Counted from the stretch's first letter, positions 47,239 through 57,231 are shown. The stretch: 64,000 nucleotides of DNA from Vibrio ponticus (GCF_009938225.1 NZ_AP019657.1:496001-560000), one strand, 5' to 3'. Numbers and translations are program-made. Notes: a model not told the origin generated them from the letters alone.

Positions 47239-47566
47239 AAACAAAGAACCCCATCCAACTTACAACCAATAACATCCATGGCAGTATAGCGCTTTTGGTT
47301 TGGTTTGTAGGCTCGTTAGTGGTTTCTTGCGCCACTTCGTGATCTAGGTTTTGTTCATCACGCTTTGCTCTGAGGGTTTTCTTTTTGGCTTTATCCGCTT
47401 GGCGTGCTTTTTCTTTTTGCTGCTTTTTATACAGCGCAATCCCTTTCTCAATACCTTGAGCAATGAGTTTGGTTTGCTCTTTAGTTTGACCTGGTTTCTG
47501 AGTCGCTTTAGCGACTTTCATTGCTTCTTGTTGGGTTTGTTGAGAGGGTACAACTTTGTTTTTCAT
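47219..47566 (-). CDS. DUF2956 family protein
   Basis: A 115-residue protein with a very basic, Gln/Lys/Ala-rich N-terminal two thirds (IEKGIALYKKQQKEKARQAD) and a C-terminal membrane anchor (AILPWMLLVVSWMGFFVYV). It belongs to DUF2956; function unknown. It is tail-anchored in the inner membrane by appearance. It is translationally coupled to the DUF4156 lipoprotein by a 20-base overlap. Confidence 0.85.
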   Translation of the reverse strand: MKNKVVPSQQTQQEAMKVAKATQKPGQTKEQTKLIAQGIEKGIALYKKQQKEKARQADKAKKKTLRAKRDEQNLDHEVAQETTNEPTNQTKSAILPWMLLVVSWMGFFVYVTQTA

Positions 47567-47747
47567 AGCAAACTCATCTTAAATTTCGTCTTTGATTATG
47601 CTAACACGAGATGTCTCTATCTGCTGCCTGCAAAATAGCCAATCTGATTGAGAGTGATGAGTCGCTTCAATGGAGTGTGATTTTTTATAGAATGTTGACG
47701 GAATAAGAGTAGAGTGTAGAGCAAACTCACTACCAATTGATATTTTT

Positions 47748-48206
47748 ATGCGTTACGCCCTCGAAGCCTATGATAAGAATGGCTACCTTCATGCTCCTAA
47801 GTGGTTATGGCTTGGCTGGATGCTACTCGCAAAAGCTTGGGTGGTATTCGTAGTTGCTGGCGTGAGTCGCGATAGCGGCAATACGATATTGAGCTATGTT
47901 TATCCAGACCATCAAATGCTTTATTTGGGATTGGCAATGGGCTTGCCGAGTATTGCGCTAATGTGGTTGATTAGCTTGCGTTCCCCAGAGAGACGATGGG
48001 CTGATGCCTTTGTTGCTTGGGGCAAACCGATCACCTTAATCACAGCAATCAGCCAATTGATGCAAAGCGCCTATCATGTTTACCTGCAAGCTGGCGAGTT
48101 TAGTTGGGCAAACGGAGTGATCATGTTGGTGTTACTTTGGTTTATCATCTACGTATACCAAAGTAAGACGGTGAGAGATTGTTTCAAACTCAATGAAACA
48201 AAATGA
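47748..48206 (+). CDS. DUF2919 family inner-membrane protein (YfeZ-like)
   Basis: A 152-residue protein with four predicted membrane helices. The N-terminal YALEAYDKNGYLHAPKWLWL is the DUF2919 signature. The function is unknown. In E. coli the relative yfeZ is near yfeX, and here a DyP peroxidase of the YfeX type follows, so the neighbourhood is conserved. Confidence 0.87.
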   Translation: MRYALEAYDKNGYLHAPKWLWLGWMLLAKAWVVFVVAGVSRDSGNTILSYVYPDHQMLYLGLAMGLPSIALMWLISLRSPERRWADAFVAWGKPITLITAISQLMQSAYHVYLQAGEFSWANGVIMLVLLWFIIYVYQSKTVRDCFKLNETK

Positions 48207-48256
48207 TCGTAATCAATACGGTACTCCGAATAAACATTACACTGAGCAAAAATAAA

Positions 48257-48319
48257 GGTATACCCAAGTCATCGAGTCGTTATGTTTTGCTGACAGACTT
48301 TGACGTAACAGGGGTATAG
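48257..48319. repeat. Inverted TATACCC ... GGGTATA element
   Basis: A GGTATACCCAAGTCATCGAG sequence and a matching GGGGTATA form the ends of a 63-base element directly before the DyP peroxidase ribosome site. A related element (ATACCCAA ... TTGGGTAT) is at 49,399-49,429. This motif is common between genes in Vibrio genomes, from memory. Confidence 0.6.
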
Positions 48320-48334
48320 AAAAGGAGCTAATAA

Positions 48335-49237
48335 ATGTCACTTCCTCAATCGGCAATTCTTCCGGAAGCGGAACCGTTCGCACAGTACACACTTTTGAAA
48401 GTGAAACAAAACTCTCAATATGTGCTAACTCAATTGCAATCATTACCAGCATTAGTTGCGGAACTAAACCAGCAACAACCTGATGCTAACCTGACGCTAT
48501 CAATTGCTTTCACGCATGGTTTTTGGGGTCAACTGAACCAATCAATGCCAGCAGAGCTCATTGAGTTTCCACAATTGGGTGAAGGTGACATTGTTGCTCC
48601 AAGTAGTGATGTTGATGTATTGGTGCACCTACACTCAAACCGACATGACCTACATTTCTATGTAATGCGTAAGCTATTGGCAGAAATCGCAGATGACGTA
48701 AATGTAGTGGATGAAACGGCAGGTTTCCGTTACCTAGACGCGCGTGATATGACCATGTTTGTTGATGGCACTGAAAACCCGAAAGCAGAAGCGCGTCAAG
48801 AAGTGGCGATCATTCCTGAAGGTGAGTTTGTTGGCGGTAGCTACGTAATGGTGCAACGCTTTATTCACAATCTACCAGCATGGAATCGCTTGAATGTTGC
48901 TGCTCAAGAGAAAGTGATTGGTCGTACAAAACCAGACTCAATCGAGCTGGATGATGTGCCAGCTGCTTCTCACGTAGGTCGTGTTGATATTAAGGAAGAA
49001 GGTAAAGGTCTGAAGATCGTACGTCATAGCTTACCTTACGGCAGCGCGAGCGGTGAACATGGTCTACTGTTCATTGCTTACTGTAATACTCTGCATAACT
49101 TTAAAGCGATGCTAGAGAGCATGTACGGTGCAACGGATGGTAAGACTGACCAACTGTTGCGTTTCACCCATGCTGTAACAGGCGCATACTTCTTTGCCCC
49201 TAGCAATGAGATGTTTCAAGCTCTTGCAGTTAAATAA
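48335..49237 (+). CDS. DyP-type haem peroxidase (YfeX-like)
   Basis: A 300-residue haem peroxidase of the dye-decolorizing family. The distal Asp motif is MFVDGTENPKAEARQEVAI (GxxDG-like), and the proximal His-Arg region is VGRVDIKEEGKGLKIVRHSL with a later LLFIAYCNTLHNF. The length and lack of a Tat signal fit the cytoplasmic class B/YfeX type. The substrate in the cell is unknown; iron recovery from haem has been proposed for relatives. GGAG precedes the ATG. Flanked on both sides by ATACCC inverted repeats. Confidence 0.92.
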   Translation: MSLPQSAILPEAEPFAQYTLLKVKQNSQYVLTQLQSLPALVAELNQQQPDANLTLSIAFTHGFWGQLNQSMPAELIEFPQLGEGDIVAPSSDVDVLVHLHSNRHDLHFYVMRKLLAEIADDVNVVDETAGFRYLDARDMTMFVDGTENPKAEARQEVAIIPEGEFVGGSYVMVQRFIHNLPAWNRLNVAAQEKVIGRTKPDSIELDDVPAASHVGRVDIKEEGKGLKIVRHSLPYGSASGEHGLLFIAYCNTLHNFKAMLESMYGATDGKTDQLLRFTHAVTGAYFFAPSNEMFQALAVK

Positions 49238-49266
49238 TTTGTGATCGTTTCATAACAGTGATTCAG

Positions 49267-49293
49267 AAGCCGAGCAGATGCTCGGCTTTTTTA
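49267..49293 (+). terminator. Rho-independent terminator of the DyP gene
   Basis: A 9-bp stem AAGCCGAGC / GCTCGGCTT with AGAT loop and six T. Confidence 0.9.
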
Positions 49294-49318
49294 CATCGGT
49301 ATTTGAGCAAAAATTCGC

Positions 49319-49344
49319 TAAAGTTCTGTGATTTAAGCCGATAA
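49319..49344 (+). promoter_or_regulatory. Putative sigma-28 promoter of the first flagellin gene
   Basis: CTAAAGTTC and GCCGATAA boxes, with TAAA and GCCGATAA 14 bases apart. The boxes are nearly identical to the E. coli fliC promoter. The gene starts 108 bases downstream. Confidence 0.75.
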
Positions 49345-49398
49345 GAAGAATAGCGCTGATTATGTTAGCGCTCGGCTTCGTTATTTTTATCGAGAGTG

Positions 49399-49429
49399 AT
49401 ACCCAAGCACCTTGAGGTTAGTTGGGTAT
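49399..49429. repeat. ATACCCAA / TTGGGTAT inverted repeat
   Basis: A perfect 8-bp inverted repeat with a 15-base spacer, in the leader of the first flagellin gene. It is related to the element at 48,257. Confidence 0.65.
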
Positions 49430-49451
49430 AGCAAACAGGATCATGTATTCG

Positions 49452-50585
49452 ATGAGTATTACCGTTAATACCAATGTATCAGCAATGACAGCGCAACGTC
49501 ATTTAAACAATGCGACGCATTTGCTGAACCAATCTTTGGAGAGACTCTCTTCAGGGAGCCGTATTAACAGTGCAAAAGATGACGCAGCCGGATTGCAGAT
49601 TTCTAATCGGCTTGAAACTCAGATGAGTGGCTTAGATGTTGCGATGCGCAATGCCAATGATGGCATCTCGATTATGCAAACGGCAGAAGGCGCGATGCAA
49701 GAATCAAGTAACATCTTGCAGCGTATGCGCGACCTGTCACTCCAATCGGCTAATGGGTCAAATAGCCGAGCAGAACGCACCGCTCTGCAAGAGGAGATGG
49801 CTGCGCTTAATGATGAATTAAATCGTATTGCCGAAACGACCTCATTTGGTGGGCGTAAATTGCTTAATGGCTCGTTCAAAGAGGCTTCGTTCCAAATTGG
49901 CGCTGATTCGGGGGAAGCCGTTCAAGTGTCTCTTAAAAATCTGCGTAGCGATAGCCTTGAAATGGGTGGTTTTAGTTACCTTGCTGCGGGAAAGGCATCG
50001 TCAGATTGGACAGTGACTCAAGGTAAGCAACAGTTCAATATGAGCTTCGTTAATGCACGAGGCGAGCAAGAAAATATTCAAATTGAAGCCAAAGCGGGCG
50101 ACGACATAGAAGAGTTAGCGACGTACATTAATGGTCAAACCGATCAAGTTTCTGCATCAGTCAATCAAGATGGTCAATTGCAACTATTTATGGCAGGCAA
50201 AGAGACCGCAGGGACAATCAGTTTTTCCGGCAGTTTAGCCGAACAGCTAGGGATGAATCTGAGTGGTTACGAGGCGGTAGACAATATCGATATTTCAGAG
50301 GTGGGCGGTGCTCAGCGAGCCGTTTCGATTATTGATACTGCGTTGCAGTTTGTCGACAGTCATCGCGCAGAGCTAGGGGCAATGCAAAACCGCTTCGGTC
50401 ATGCGATAAATAATCTTGGTAACATCAACGAGAATATTGCGGCATCTAATAGTCGTATTAAAGATACCGACTACGCGAAAGAAACCACGCAAATGGTTAA
50501 GCAGCAAATCCTGCAACAAGTGAGCACTTCAATCTTGGCTCAGGCTAAACAGCAGCCAAACATGGTATTAACGTTATTGGGTTAA
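49452..50585 (+). CDS. Flagellin, first of three (FlaF/FlaE-like)
   Basis: A 377-residue flagellin with the conserved D0/D1 ends ([36 protein letters not shown]) and a short variable middle. I start at MSITVNTN (49,452); in-frame ATGs nine and three codons upstream do not fit the family. It has the least biased codon use of the three, and many methionines, so it is probably a minor filament protein. By order it corresponds to flaF of V. parahaemolyticus naming or flaE of V. cholerae naming; the schemes differ, so no symbol is given. Confidence 0.95.
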   Translation: MSITVNTNVSAMTAQRHLNNATHLLNQSLERLSSGSRINSAKDDAAGLQISNRLETQMSGLDVAMRNANDGISIMQTAEGAMQESSNILQRMRDLSLQSANGSNSRAERTALQEEMAALNDELNRIAETTSFGGRKLLNGSFKEASFQIGADSGEAVQVSLKNLRSDSLEMGGFSYLAAGKASSDWTVTQGKQQFNMSFVNARGEQENIQIEAKAGDDIEELATYINGQTDQVSASVNQDGQLQLFMAGKETAGTISFSGSLAEQLGMNLSGYEAVDNIDISEVGGAQRAVSIIDTALQFVDSHRAELGAMQNRFGHAINNLGNINENIAASNSRIKDTDYAKETTQMVKQQILQQVSTSILAQAKQQPNMVLTLLG

Positions 50586-51134
50586 ATTCCCACTCTTATC
50601 TTTCCGCATTTTTTCCCCTAGCTTTGGCTGAAGACCTAACTATCGCGCCGCTCTGTTTGGCTGGATTGATGTGTTGATGGTCAACTTACTTCATTGACTT
50701 ACATATGCAGCTCTAATCCGCTTGCCGAGAATCGGTCATCAGCGTTTGGCTTTGTTTCATGAATGATTAGGTTGTGAGCATTTTAATGGAAAAAGAAATG
50801 CGACTGGGTGATTTTTGAGCGATTAAATTTTTCTGCAAGCCCTTGTTGTTATTGGGTTGATTAAATATTGTTCGATTAAATGGCTGAATTATCAATAAAG
50901 GGAAACTGTATCGACGAGTAAAGTGATAACTTTAGTGATAACAGCGATTTTTTTTCGACTTTCTTCACATTTGTTATCCAACTCACTGTAAATGGTATTT
51001 TTATCAAAAAAAGCTAAATTTCTCCTCAAGCTTTACCGAACAGTGCCGTTAATAGAAGTAACTTTGAGAGAACTACTTGGTTTTCCGAGACGTCGGAAAC
51101 CGGAAACATCGGAAAATCAGTTGGAGTAACTACT
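50586..51134 (+). promoter_or_regulatory. Upstream region of the second flagellin, with sigma-28 promoter at 51,026-51,052
   Basis: A 549-base gene-free spacer. The only clear signal is TCAA-N15-GCCGTTAA at 51,026-51,052, a good sigma-28 match 82 bases before the start. A GGAG ribosome site follows. Upstream of it the sequence is AT-rich with no other recognised feature; no obvious terminator follows the first flagellin. Confidence 0.6.
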
Positions 51135-52277
51135 ATGGCAGTGAATGTAAATACTAACGTTTCAGCAATGACAGCTCAGCGTTACCTAAACCAAGCGACT
51201 AGCGCACAGCAAACATCAATGGAGCGTCTATCATCTGGTTCAAAGATCAATAGCGCAAAAGACGATGCAGCAGGTCTACAGATCTCTAACCGTCTAAACG
51301 TGCAAAGCCGCGGTCTAGACGTTGCGGTACGAAATGCGAACGATGGTATCTCAATTGCGCAAACCGCTGAAGGTGCAATGAATGAGACAACGAACATTCT
51401 GCAACGTATGCGTGACCTTTCGCTACAATCTGCGAACGGTTCAAACTCGAAATCTGAGCGTGTAGCAATCCAAGAAGAAGTAACAGCACTAAACGACGAA
51501 CTAAACCGTATCGCTGAAACGACTTCATTTGGTGGCAACAAACTACTAAACGGTACTTACGCAACTAAATCTATGCAGATTGGTGCGGACAACGGTGAAG
51601 CAGTAATGCTAACGCTAAACGACATGCGTAGTGACAACACTCGCATGGGTGGTACGAGCTACAAAGCTTCTGCTGAAAATGCAAAAGATGCAAACTGGAC
51701 AGTAGATGGTAATGCCAACGTTCTAGAAATTACTCTAACTGAAAAAGGCGCAGCGGCTCCTGAAACAATCTCTATCCAAGCGAAAGCGGGTGATGATATT
51801 GAAGAGCTAGCGACTTACATTAACGGTCAAACTGATAAAGTAACCGCATCTGTTGACGAAGAAGGTCGTCTACAAGTATTCGCTGGTACAAACAAAGTTG
51901 ACGGTGCGGTAAGTTTTGCAGGTTCACTATCTGGCGAGCTAGGTATGGATGCAGGTAAAGCGGTAACAGTAGATACTATCGACGTAACGTCAGTAGGTGG
52001 CGCACAAGAATCTGTTGCAATCATCGACTCAGCGCTTAAGTACGTTGATAGCCACCGTGCAGAGCTAGGTGCGATTCAAAACCGTTTCAACCACGCTATC
52101 AACAACCTTGATAACATCAACGAAAACGTGAATGCATCTAAGAGCCGTATCCGTGATACAGACTTCGCGAAAGAGACAACTGCAATGACTAAATCGCAGA
52201 TCCTTTCTCAAGCTTCAAGCTCGATTCTTGCTCAAGCGAAACAAGCTCCAAACTCAGCACTAAGCCTACTTGGCTAA
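51135..52277 (+). CDS. Flagellin, second of three
   Basis: A 380-residue flagellin with conserved ends ([36 protein letters not shown]). Codon use is strongly biased to highly expressed-gene codons (CTA, CGT, GGT, AAC), unlike the first flagellin, which suggests a major filament subunit. It has its own sigma-28 promoter and terminator. The central region shares the [19 protein letters not shown] segment with the other two, showing recent common origin. By order it is flaB (V. parahaemolyticus naming) or flaD (V. cholerae naming). Confidence 0.97.
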
Positions 52278-52291
52278 TGTGAAGAGGATTG

Positions 52292-52319
52292 AAAAATCCA
52301 GCTTCGGCTGGATTTTTTT
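52292..52319 (+). terminator. Terminator of the second flagellin
   Basis: AAATCCAGC / GCTGGATTT stem with a TTCG tetraloop and a run of seven T. Confidence 0.92.
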
Positions 52320-52447
52320 CGTTTGAACCCCGCAGGTTACATAATGGTTAATTGAATGTCAGCGTCAGTTAAATGGCGTTAGTTAGCGAGAAGCTTCACG
52401 TTTTTCTTCTTAAGTAGACATAAATTTAAAAAAGTTCATTTTTTCCC

Positions 52448-52474
52448 TAAAGGTTACATTTTCTTGGTCGTTAC
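52448..52474 (+). promoter_or_regulatory. Putative sigma-28 promoter of the third flagellin
   Basis: TAAA-N15-GTCGTTAC, spacing correct and five of eight bases matching the -10 consensus. It lies 82 bases before the start codon, the same distance as for the second flagellin. Confidence 0.5.
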
Positions 52475-52555
52475 AAAGGCTGAGAGAAATGATTTTGCAT
52501 CGATGTGAGGTGAGAGACACGGAGATGCATTGCCAAATACCTAAGGAGATCAACT

Positions 52556-53686
52556 ATGTCTATCAACGTAAACACTAACGTGTCAGCGATGACAGCACAG
52601 CGACATCTGAATAATTCAACCGACGGGTTGCAGAAATCGATGGAACGTTTGTCATCTGGCTATAAAATCAACAGCGCAAAAGATGACGCTGCAGGTCTGC
52701 AAATTTCTAACCGCTTAACTTCACAAAGCCGCGGTTTAGATATGGCAGTTAAAAACGCCAATGACGGTATTTCGATTTCGCAAACAGCAGAAGGTGCTTT
52801 GAATGAAACCACCAATATTCTGCAACGTATGCGCGACCTATCTCTTCAATCTGCGAATGGTTCAAACTCTCGTGGTGAGCGTATTGCACTGCAAGAAGAA
52901 GTCACCGCACTGAACGACGAACTAAACCGTATCGCTGAAACCACTTCATTTGGCGGTAATAAGCTACTTAACGGTACCTACGGCAGTCAGTCATTCCAAA
53001 TCGGTGCAAGCTCCGGTGAGGCAATGCAAATCACTATGGGCAATATGCGTTCAGACACAGCAGAAATGGGCGGTAAAGCTTATGTTGCTGCAGGTAAAGA
53101 CGCAGATTGGACGGTAGCGGATGCAACTGAAATCACTTTGAGCTACACCGATAACTTTGGTGAAGCTAAGTCGCTAGCGATTAACGCAAAAGCGGGCGAT
53201 GATATTGAAGAAGTGGCGACCTACATTAATGGTCAAAGCGACGATATCAAAGCATCAGTTGGCGAAGATGGTAAGTTGCAACTGTTTGCAGCGACAACCA
53301 AAGTGACGGGTGAAGTTGAAGTTGCGGGTGATTTGGGTACCGATCTGGGTTTCCCTACTGCGGGTAAAGATGTCACCGTCGCTGATATCGATATTACTGA
53401 TGTTGCAGGTTCTCAACTTGCTGTATCTGTGATTGATGGCGCATTAAAGACTGTTGATAGTCAGCGTGCTTCTCTAGGTGCGTATCAAAACCGTTTCCAA
53501 CATGCGATCAATAACTTAGACAACATTAACGAGAACGTTAATGCGTCTCGTAGCCGTATTTTGGATACTGATTACGCGAAAGAAACCACAGCGATGACTA
53601 AGGCGCAAATCCTGCAACAAGCGAGTACTTCTGTCTTAGCGCAAGCTAAGCAAACGCCAACCGCAGCATTGAGCCTTCTAGGATAA
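52556..53686 (+). CDS. Flagellin, third of three
   Basis: A 376-residue flagellin with conserved ends ([36 protein letters not shown]) and the shared [19 protein letters not shown] segment. A strong AAGGAG ribosome site precedes the ATG. Codon bias is intermediate. By order it is flaA in V. parahaemolyticus naming or flaB in V. cholerae naming. flaG follows after 75 bases. Confidence 0.96.
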   Translation: MSINVNTNVSAMTAQRHLNNSTDGLQKSMERLSSGYKINSAKDDAAGLQISNRLTSQSRGLDMAVKNANDGISISQTAEGALNETTNILQRMRDLSLQSANGSNSRGERIALQEEVTALNDELNRIAETTSFGGNKLLNGTYGSQSFQIGASSGEAMQITMGNMRSDTAEMGGKAYVAAGKDADWTVADATEITLSYTDNFGEAKSLAINAKAGDDIEEVATYINGQSDDIKASVGEDGKLQLFAATTKVTGEVEVAGDLGTDLGFPTAGKDVTVADIDITDVAGSQLAVSVIDGALKTVDSQRASLGAYQNRFQHAINNLDNINENVNASRSRILDTDYAKETTAMTKAQILQQASTSVLAQAKQTPTAALSLLG

Positions 53687-53761
53687 TAATAAATTTTGCC
53701 GAGCCGACTAGGTAAGCGCGTAACAGGATAGGCTTACCTATGAGGTGGAAGGGAGATTGTT

Positions 53762-54190
53762 ATGGATATTCCATCCTACACATCAAACATCCAGTCTTAT
53801 GGCTCACAAAGTGGCACTAAAATTGCTTCGGAATATGATAAGCCGCAGGATGCTTCGCTTCTCTCTGAGAAGGTAGTGAAATCGGAAATGGACCTGTTGA
53901 CCTCTCGTGGGGTCGAGCAAGCGGTAGAAGTGATTCAGGCTCAACAAACACTCTCTGAAAAGGAGCGTGAAAAAGCAGTTGAGCACATGAATGATTTTAT
54001 CTCTTCTATGAATACAGGTTTATCATTTCGTACAGATGAGCAATCTGGACGAGATGTCGTCACTATCTATGAACAGAGTACTGGTGACATTATTCGCCAG
54101 ATTCCAGATGAGGAGTTGCTAGAAGTCTTGCGTCGCCTAAGAGATCAAACAGCTCGCTATTCGTCAGGGTTGTTGATTGACAAGGTGTGA
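53762..54190 (+). CDS. flaG: Flagellar protein FlaG
   Basis: A 142-residue FlaG-family protein. The N-terminal half is polar and disordered; the C-terminal half has the family pattern LSFRTDEQSGRDVVTIYEQS followed by TGDIIRQIPDEELLEVLRRL. FlaG affects filament length in relatives. It is followed by fliD after 22 bases, so flaG-fliD-flaI-fliS form one operon. Confidence 0.93.
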   Translation: MDIPSYTSNIQSYGSQSGTKIASEYDKPQDASLLSEKVVKSEMDLLTSRGVEQAVEVIQAQQTLSEKEREKAVEHMNDFISSMNTGLSFRTDEQSGRDVVTIYEQSTGDIIRQIPDEELLEVLRRLRDQTARYSSGLLIDKV

Positions 54191-54212
54191 TCGTATTTTT
54201 TGAGGTGATTGA

Positions 54213-56252
54213 ATGAGTTTAGGCCCAATAGGGATGAATGCTGGCATGGATATCAATGCCATGGTAAGCAAAATTGTTGAAGCTGAGCGCGCACCAAAGC
54301 AGCAAAGCATCAACAAGCAGCTTAACCAGATTGATTCTAGTATCAGTGCCTATGGTCGGCTCAGAGAGTCGCTGGATACGATGAAAAACTTAATGACGAG
54401 CTTTCGCCAAGAGAAGGCGTTTGCGGCGCGAAAAGCAGAATCGACTGATGATGCTGTCGTGTCAGCAACCGCAACCACTGAAGCGATTGCTGGTCGTTAT
54501 GCTGTCGATGTGTTGCAACTTGCTCAGAGTCATAAAGTCGCTTCAGATGTTTTTTCTGAAGAGACGAAATTTGGCGCTGGTGAGTTGCGAATTTCGATGG
54601 GTAAGAAATCTTTTACTGTTGATGTAAGAGAGAATGCCAAAATTACAGACATCGTGCGCAGTATTAATGGGGATAAAAGTAACCCAGGCGTTCGTGCATC
54701 TGTTATCAATGACGTTAATGGACCGCGATTGATTGTTGCTTCTGAACTCTCAGGGCAAGAGAATGCGGTCAGTATGAGCGTTAGTTCGGATAAAACCGAT
54801 AACCCTCTCAAAAAACTCGAATATAAAACCCTTGAGCAACGCGTCTCTGATTTGGAGAAAGCACGCGCGAAGGCCCAAGAGTTAATTAGCCCGCTTACCC
54901 CTCAGGAACAATTGGTTGCCGACCGTATTGCCGAGCGCAATATCACAGCGGCAAGAAATGTCGACCAAGAAATTGCCGATGCGACCAAGCAAGCGGCAAC
55001 GATTGTCGATCCGAAAGCGGCTAATGATGTCACGCCTGCCAATCAAATTTCCACACAAGCGTTAGCCGCGGCGGCGAGTGCTGGTCAAGCAGCGAATAAA
55101 TACATCAAACCGGAAGATCGAATCCCTGGTTGGACTGAAACCGCATCGGGGACATTGTTGGATTCTTACTGGGAGCCAGAGCCTGAATTAGATGCCAAAG
55201 CACTAGAAAAGTCAGGTGATGTACCCGGCTGGTCTAATACTGCCTCAGGTACTTTGACCGACTCTTATGTTACGCCAAAAGAGGCGCAGGCAGAGTTGGA
55301 TAAAAAACTCGCGATTGAGAAAGCCAATATTGAAGTGGCTAACAAACAAGAGATCGACAAGATTGATGCGGCGTTGCAAGCGGGCGATCTTAACGATGCA
55401 CAGGCCAAGCAAGCGAAGCAGGACTTGCTGCCTGAAGAGCAGCGTAACTATATTCAGCGAGTAGAAACAGCCCAGCAAGAACTGAAAGCAGCTCAAGAGG
55501 CGTTTGATGTTTACAGTGGCATGAGCCAAGTTCAAGCCGCACAAGACTCGCAAGTGTTGCTCGATGGTGTCGCTCAGCTCTCAAGCAATAATAATGTGAT
55601 TGAAAACGCCATAGATGGTGTCGATTTGACGTTGAAAGGGCGCACCCAGCCAGGCAAGCCAACTTCTGAAATTGACATTGAGTACAACCGTGAAGGGGTT
55701 CGTGAGGACATTGAGCAGTTTGTTGCTGCCTATAACCAATTCCACCAATTATCGCAGCAACTGTCTAATGTTGATCCCGTTACCGGTGAACGGGGACCGT
55801 TGGCGGGTGACAGCGTGGTACGCAGTGCGGACTCTCGTTTGAAGGTGGTGTTTTCATCTCCTGTCGAACCAGCGCCAGAAGAGTTAAAGTCCTTAACCGA
55901 GTTTGGTATTACCACCACGCGTCAGGGCTCTTTAGAAATCAATTATTCAATGCTCGATCGTCAATTGAATAATAACTTTAACAAGCTTGAAGACTTTTTT
56001 GGCGGGAATGAAGGTTTCGCCAAAAAGGTGGAAGATGCTATTCATGGTATCACTGGGGTGCAAGGTGCTCTACGGACTCGAGAAAAGAGCCTGGTTGAGC
56101 GCAACTACCGCATGCAAGACGAACAAGTGAATTTAGATCGCCGCATGGAAGGGCTAGAAAAGCGTACGCACGCCAAGTTTGTTGCGATGCAAGAGTCGAC
56201 CAGCAAGATGCAGCATCAACTAGCAGGAATGATGAATGCAATGGGCGGATGA
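54213..56252 (+). CDS. fliD: Flagellar filament cap protein FliD (HAP2) with internal repeat
   Basis: The cap protein that guides flagellin folding at the filament tip, 679 residues, longer than enterobacterial FliD (about 470). The N-terminal FliD domain (MDINAMVSKIVEAERAPKQQ) and C-terminal domain (NYRMQDEQVNLDRRMEGLEK) are clear. The additional middle contains a 33-residue repeat: PGWTETASGTLLDSY at 305 and PGWSNTASGTLTDSY at 338, framed by Ala/Gln/Glu-rich helical segments. This insert seems typical of Vibrio FliD from memory. It overlaps flaI by 17 bases. Confidence 0.95.
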   Translation: MSLGPIGMNAGMDINAMVSKIVEAERAPKQQSINKQLNQIDSSISAYGRLRESLDTMKNLMTSFRQEKAFAARKAESTDDAVVSATATTEAIAGRYAVDVLQLAQSHKVASDVFSEETKFGAGELRISMGKKSFTVDVRENAKITDIVRSINGDKSNPGVRASVINDVNGPRLIVASELSGQENAVSMSVSSDKTDNPLKKLEYKTLEQRVSDLEKARAKAQELISPLTPQEQLVADRIAERNITAARNVDQEIADATKQAATIVDPKAANDVTPANQISTQALAAAASAGQAANKYIKPEDRIPGWTETASGTLLDSYWEPEPELDAKALEKSGDVPGWSNTASGTLTDSYVTPKEAQAELDKKLAIEKANIEVANKQEIDKIDAALQAGDLNDAQAKQAKQDLLPEEQRNYIQRVETAQQELKAAQEAFDVYSGMSQVQAAQDSQVLLDGVAQLSSNNNVIENAIDGVDLTLKGRTQPGKPTSEIDIEYNREGVREDIEQFVAAYNQFHQLSQQLSNVDPVTGERGPLAGDSVVRSADSRLKVVFSSPVEPAPEELKSLTEFGITTTRQGSLEINYSMLDRQLNNNFNKLEDFFGGNEGFAKKVEDAIHGITGVQGALRTREKSLVERNYRMQDEQVNLDRRMEGLEKRTHAKFVAMQESTSKMQHQLAGMMNAMGG

Positions 56253-56559
56253 TTTTCCAGCGATGCTGGCTCAACTAAGTGATCTAGATCAAACTATCAT
56301 CAGGGAACTTTTATCGACAGAGATTAATTCTGAAGAAATAGCGGATTTGGTCGATAAAAGGGAACAATTATTGAATAGCCTAATGCAATTAATTAATCAG
56401 TCGCCGCAATTGGCAAACACTGAGCATTGGCAAATTGCAGTTAAGCAGACGCAAAAAGTGGTTAATTTGATGCAAGATAAAACCAAAGTCATTGGTCAAT
56501 CATTGCACAAATATCGACATGGCAATAAGTCTGTTCAGCAATATAAGAAATTTTTATAA
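56236..56559 (+). CDS. flaI: Flagellar protein FlaI (FliT-like position)
   Basis: A 107-residue helical protein between fliD and fliS, matching flaI of the Vibrio polar flagellar cluster. Sequence such as ISTEINSEEIADLVDKREQL is not reproduced exactly in known domains, but size, helical character and position resemble the FliD chaperone FliT. The ATG at 56,236 lies inside fliD with AGGA eight bases upstream, so translation is coupled. The chaperone role is inferred. Confidence 0.8.
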   Translation: MQWADDFPAMLAQLSDLDQTIIRELLSTEINSEEIADLVDKREQLLNSLMQLINQSPQLANTEHWQIAVKQTQKVVNLMQDKTKVIGQSLHKYRHGNKSVQQYKKFL

Positions 56560-56571
56560 AAGAGGTATGTT

Positions 56572-56982
56572 ATGCGTGGTTCATTACAGGCTTACAAGAA
56601 GGTATCGGTAGATAGCCAACTGAGTGCGGCCTCCCCGCATAAAATCGTGCAAATGTTGATGGCTGGTGCCATTGAGCGTTTGATTCAAGGTAAGGCTGCG
56701 ATGCAGCAAGGCAATATTCCGGTAAAAGGTGAGCGTTTAGGTAAAGCCTTGGACATTATTATTAGCTTGAGAAGCTGTCTATCGATGGATGATGGTGGTG
56801 ATATCGCGCAAAATCTCGATCAATTATACGAATTCATGATTACACAGATAACTGCGGCGAACCACAAAAATGACCCACAACCGATTGACGATGTGATTGA
56901 GATTATCCGCGAGATAAAATCAGCTTGGGATCAGATACCAACTGAGTTTCACAACCTAACTGCCAATGAGGTAGGTATCTAA
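56572..56982 (+). CDS. fliS: Flagellar export chaperone FliS
   Basis: A 136-residue chaperone that binds the C-terminus of flagellins and delivers them for export. The family pattern is AYKKVSVDSQLSAASPHKIV followed by QMLMAGAIERLIQGKAAMQQ, and later CLSMDDGGDIAQNLDQLYEF. An AGAGGT ribosome site precedes it. It ends the flaG-fliD-flaI-fliS unit and is followed by a hairpin terminator. Confidence 0.95.
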   Translation: MRGSLQAYKKVSVDSQLSAASPHKIVQMLMAGAIERLIQGKAAMQQGNIPVKGERLGKALDIIISLRSCLSMDDGGDIAQNLDQLYEFMITQITAANHKNDPQPIDDVIEIIREIKSAWDQIPTEFHNLTANEVGI

Positions 56983-57096
56983 CATTTACGTAACTTTTGT
57001 ATGGTTGATTGTCAGATTTTAGAGCTAAAGCATTTGGGTAAACATCACACCCTATAATTGCTTGGTTGCCTTATTTTTTATATCAAATAGAATATA

Positions 57097-57125
57097 AGCC
57101 ACTATAACCCTAGTGGCTAATTTTG
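57097..57125 (+). terminator. Terminator between fliS and flrA
   Basis: An 8-bp stem AGCCACTA / TAGTGGCT with a 6-base loop, followed by AATTTTGTT. It separates the late flagellar operon from the regulator flrA. Confidence 0.7.
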
Positions 57126-57231
57126 TTGCATAAACATTAGCATAATTAATTGCTTAAAAATCACTCAAATTTATAAAAGTGATATTGAGTTTGGCAACCC
57201 AAAGTATTAACGAAGGCAATCATTCATATCT

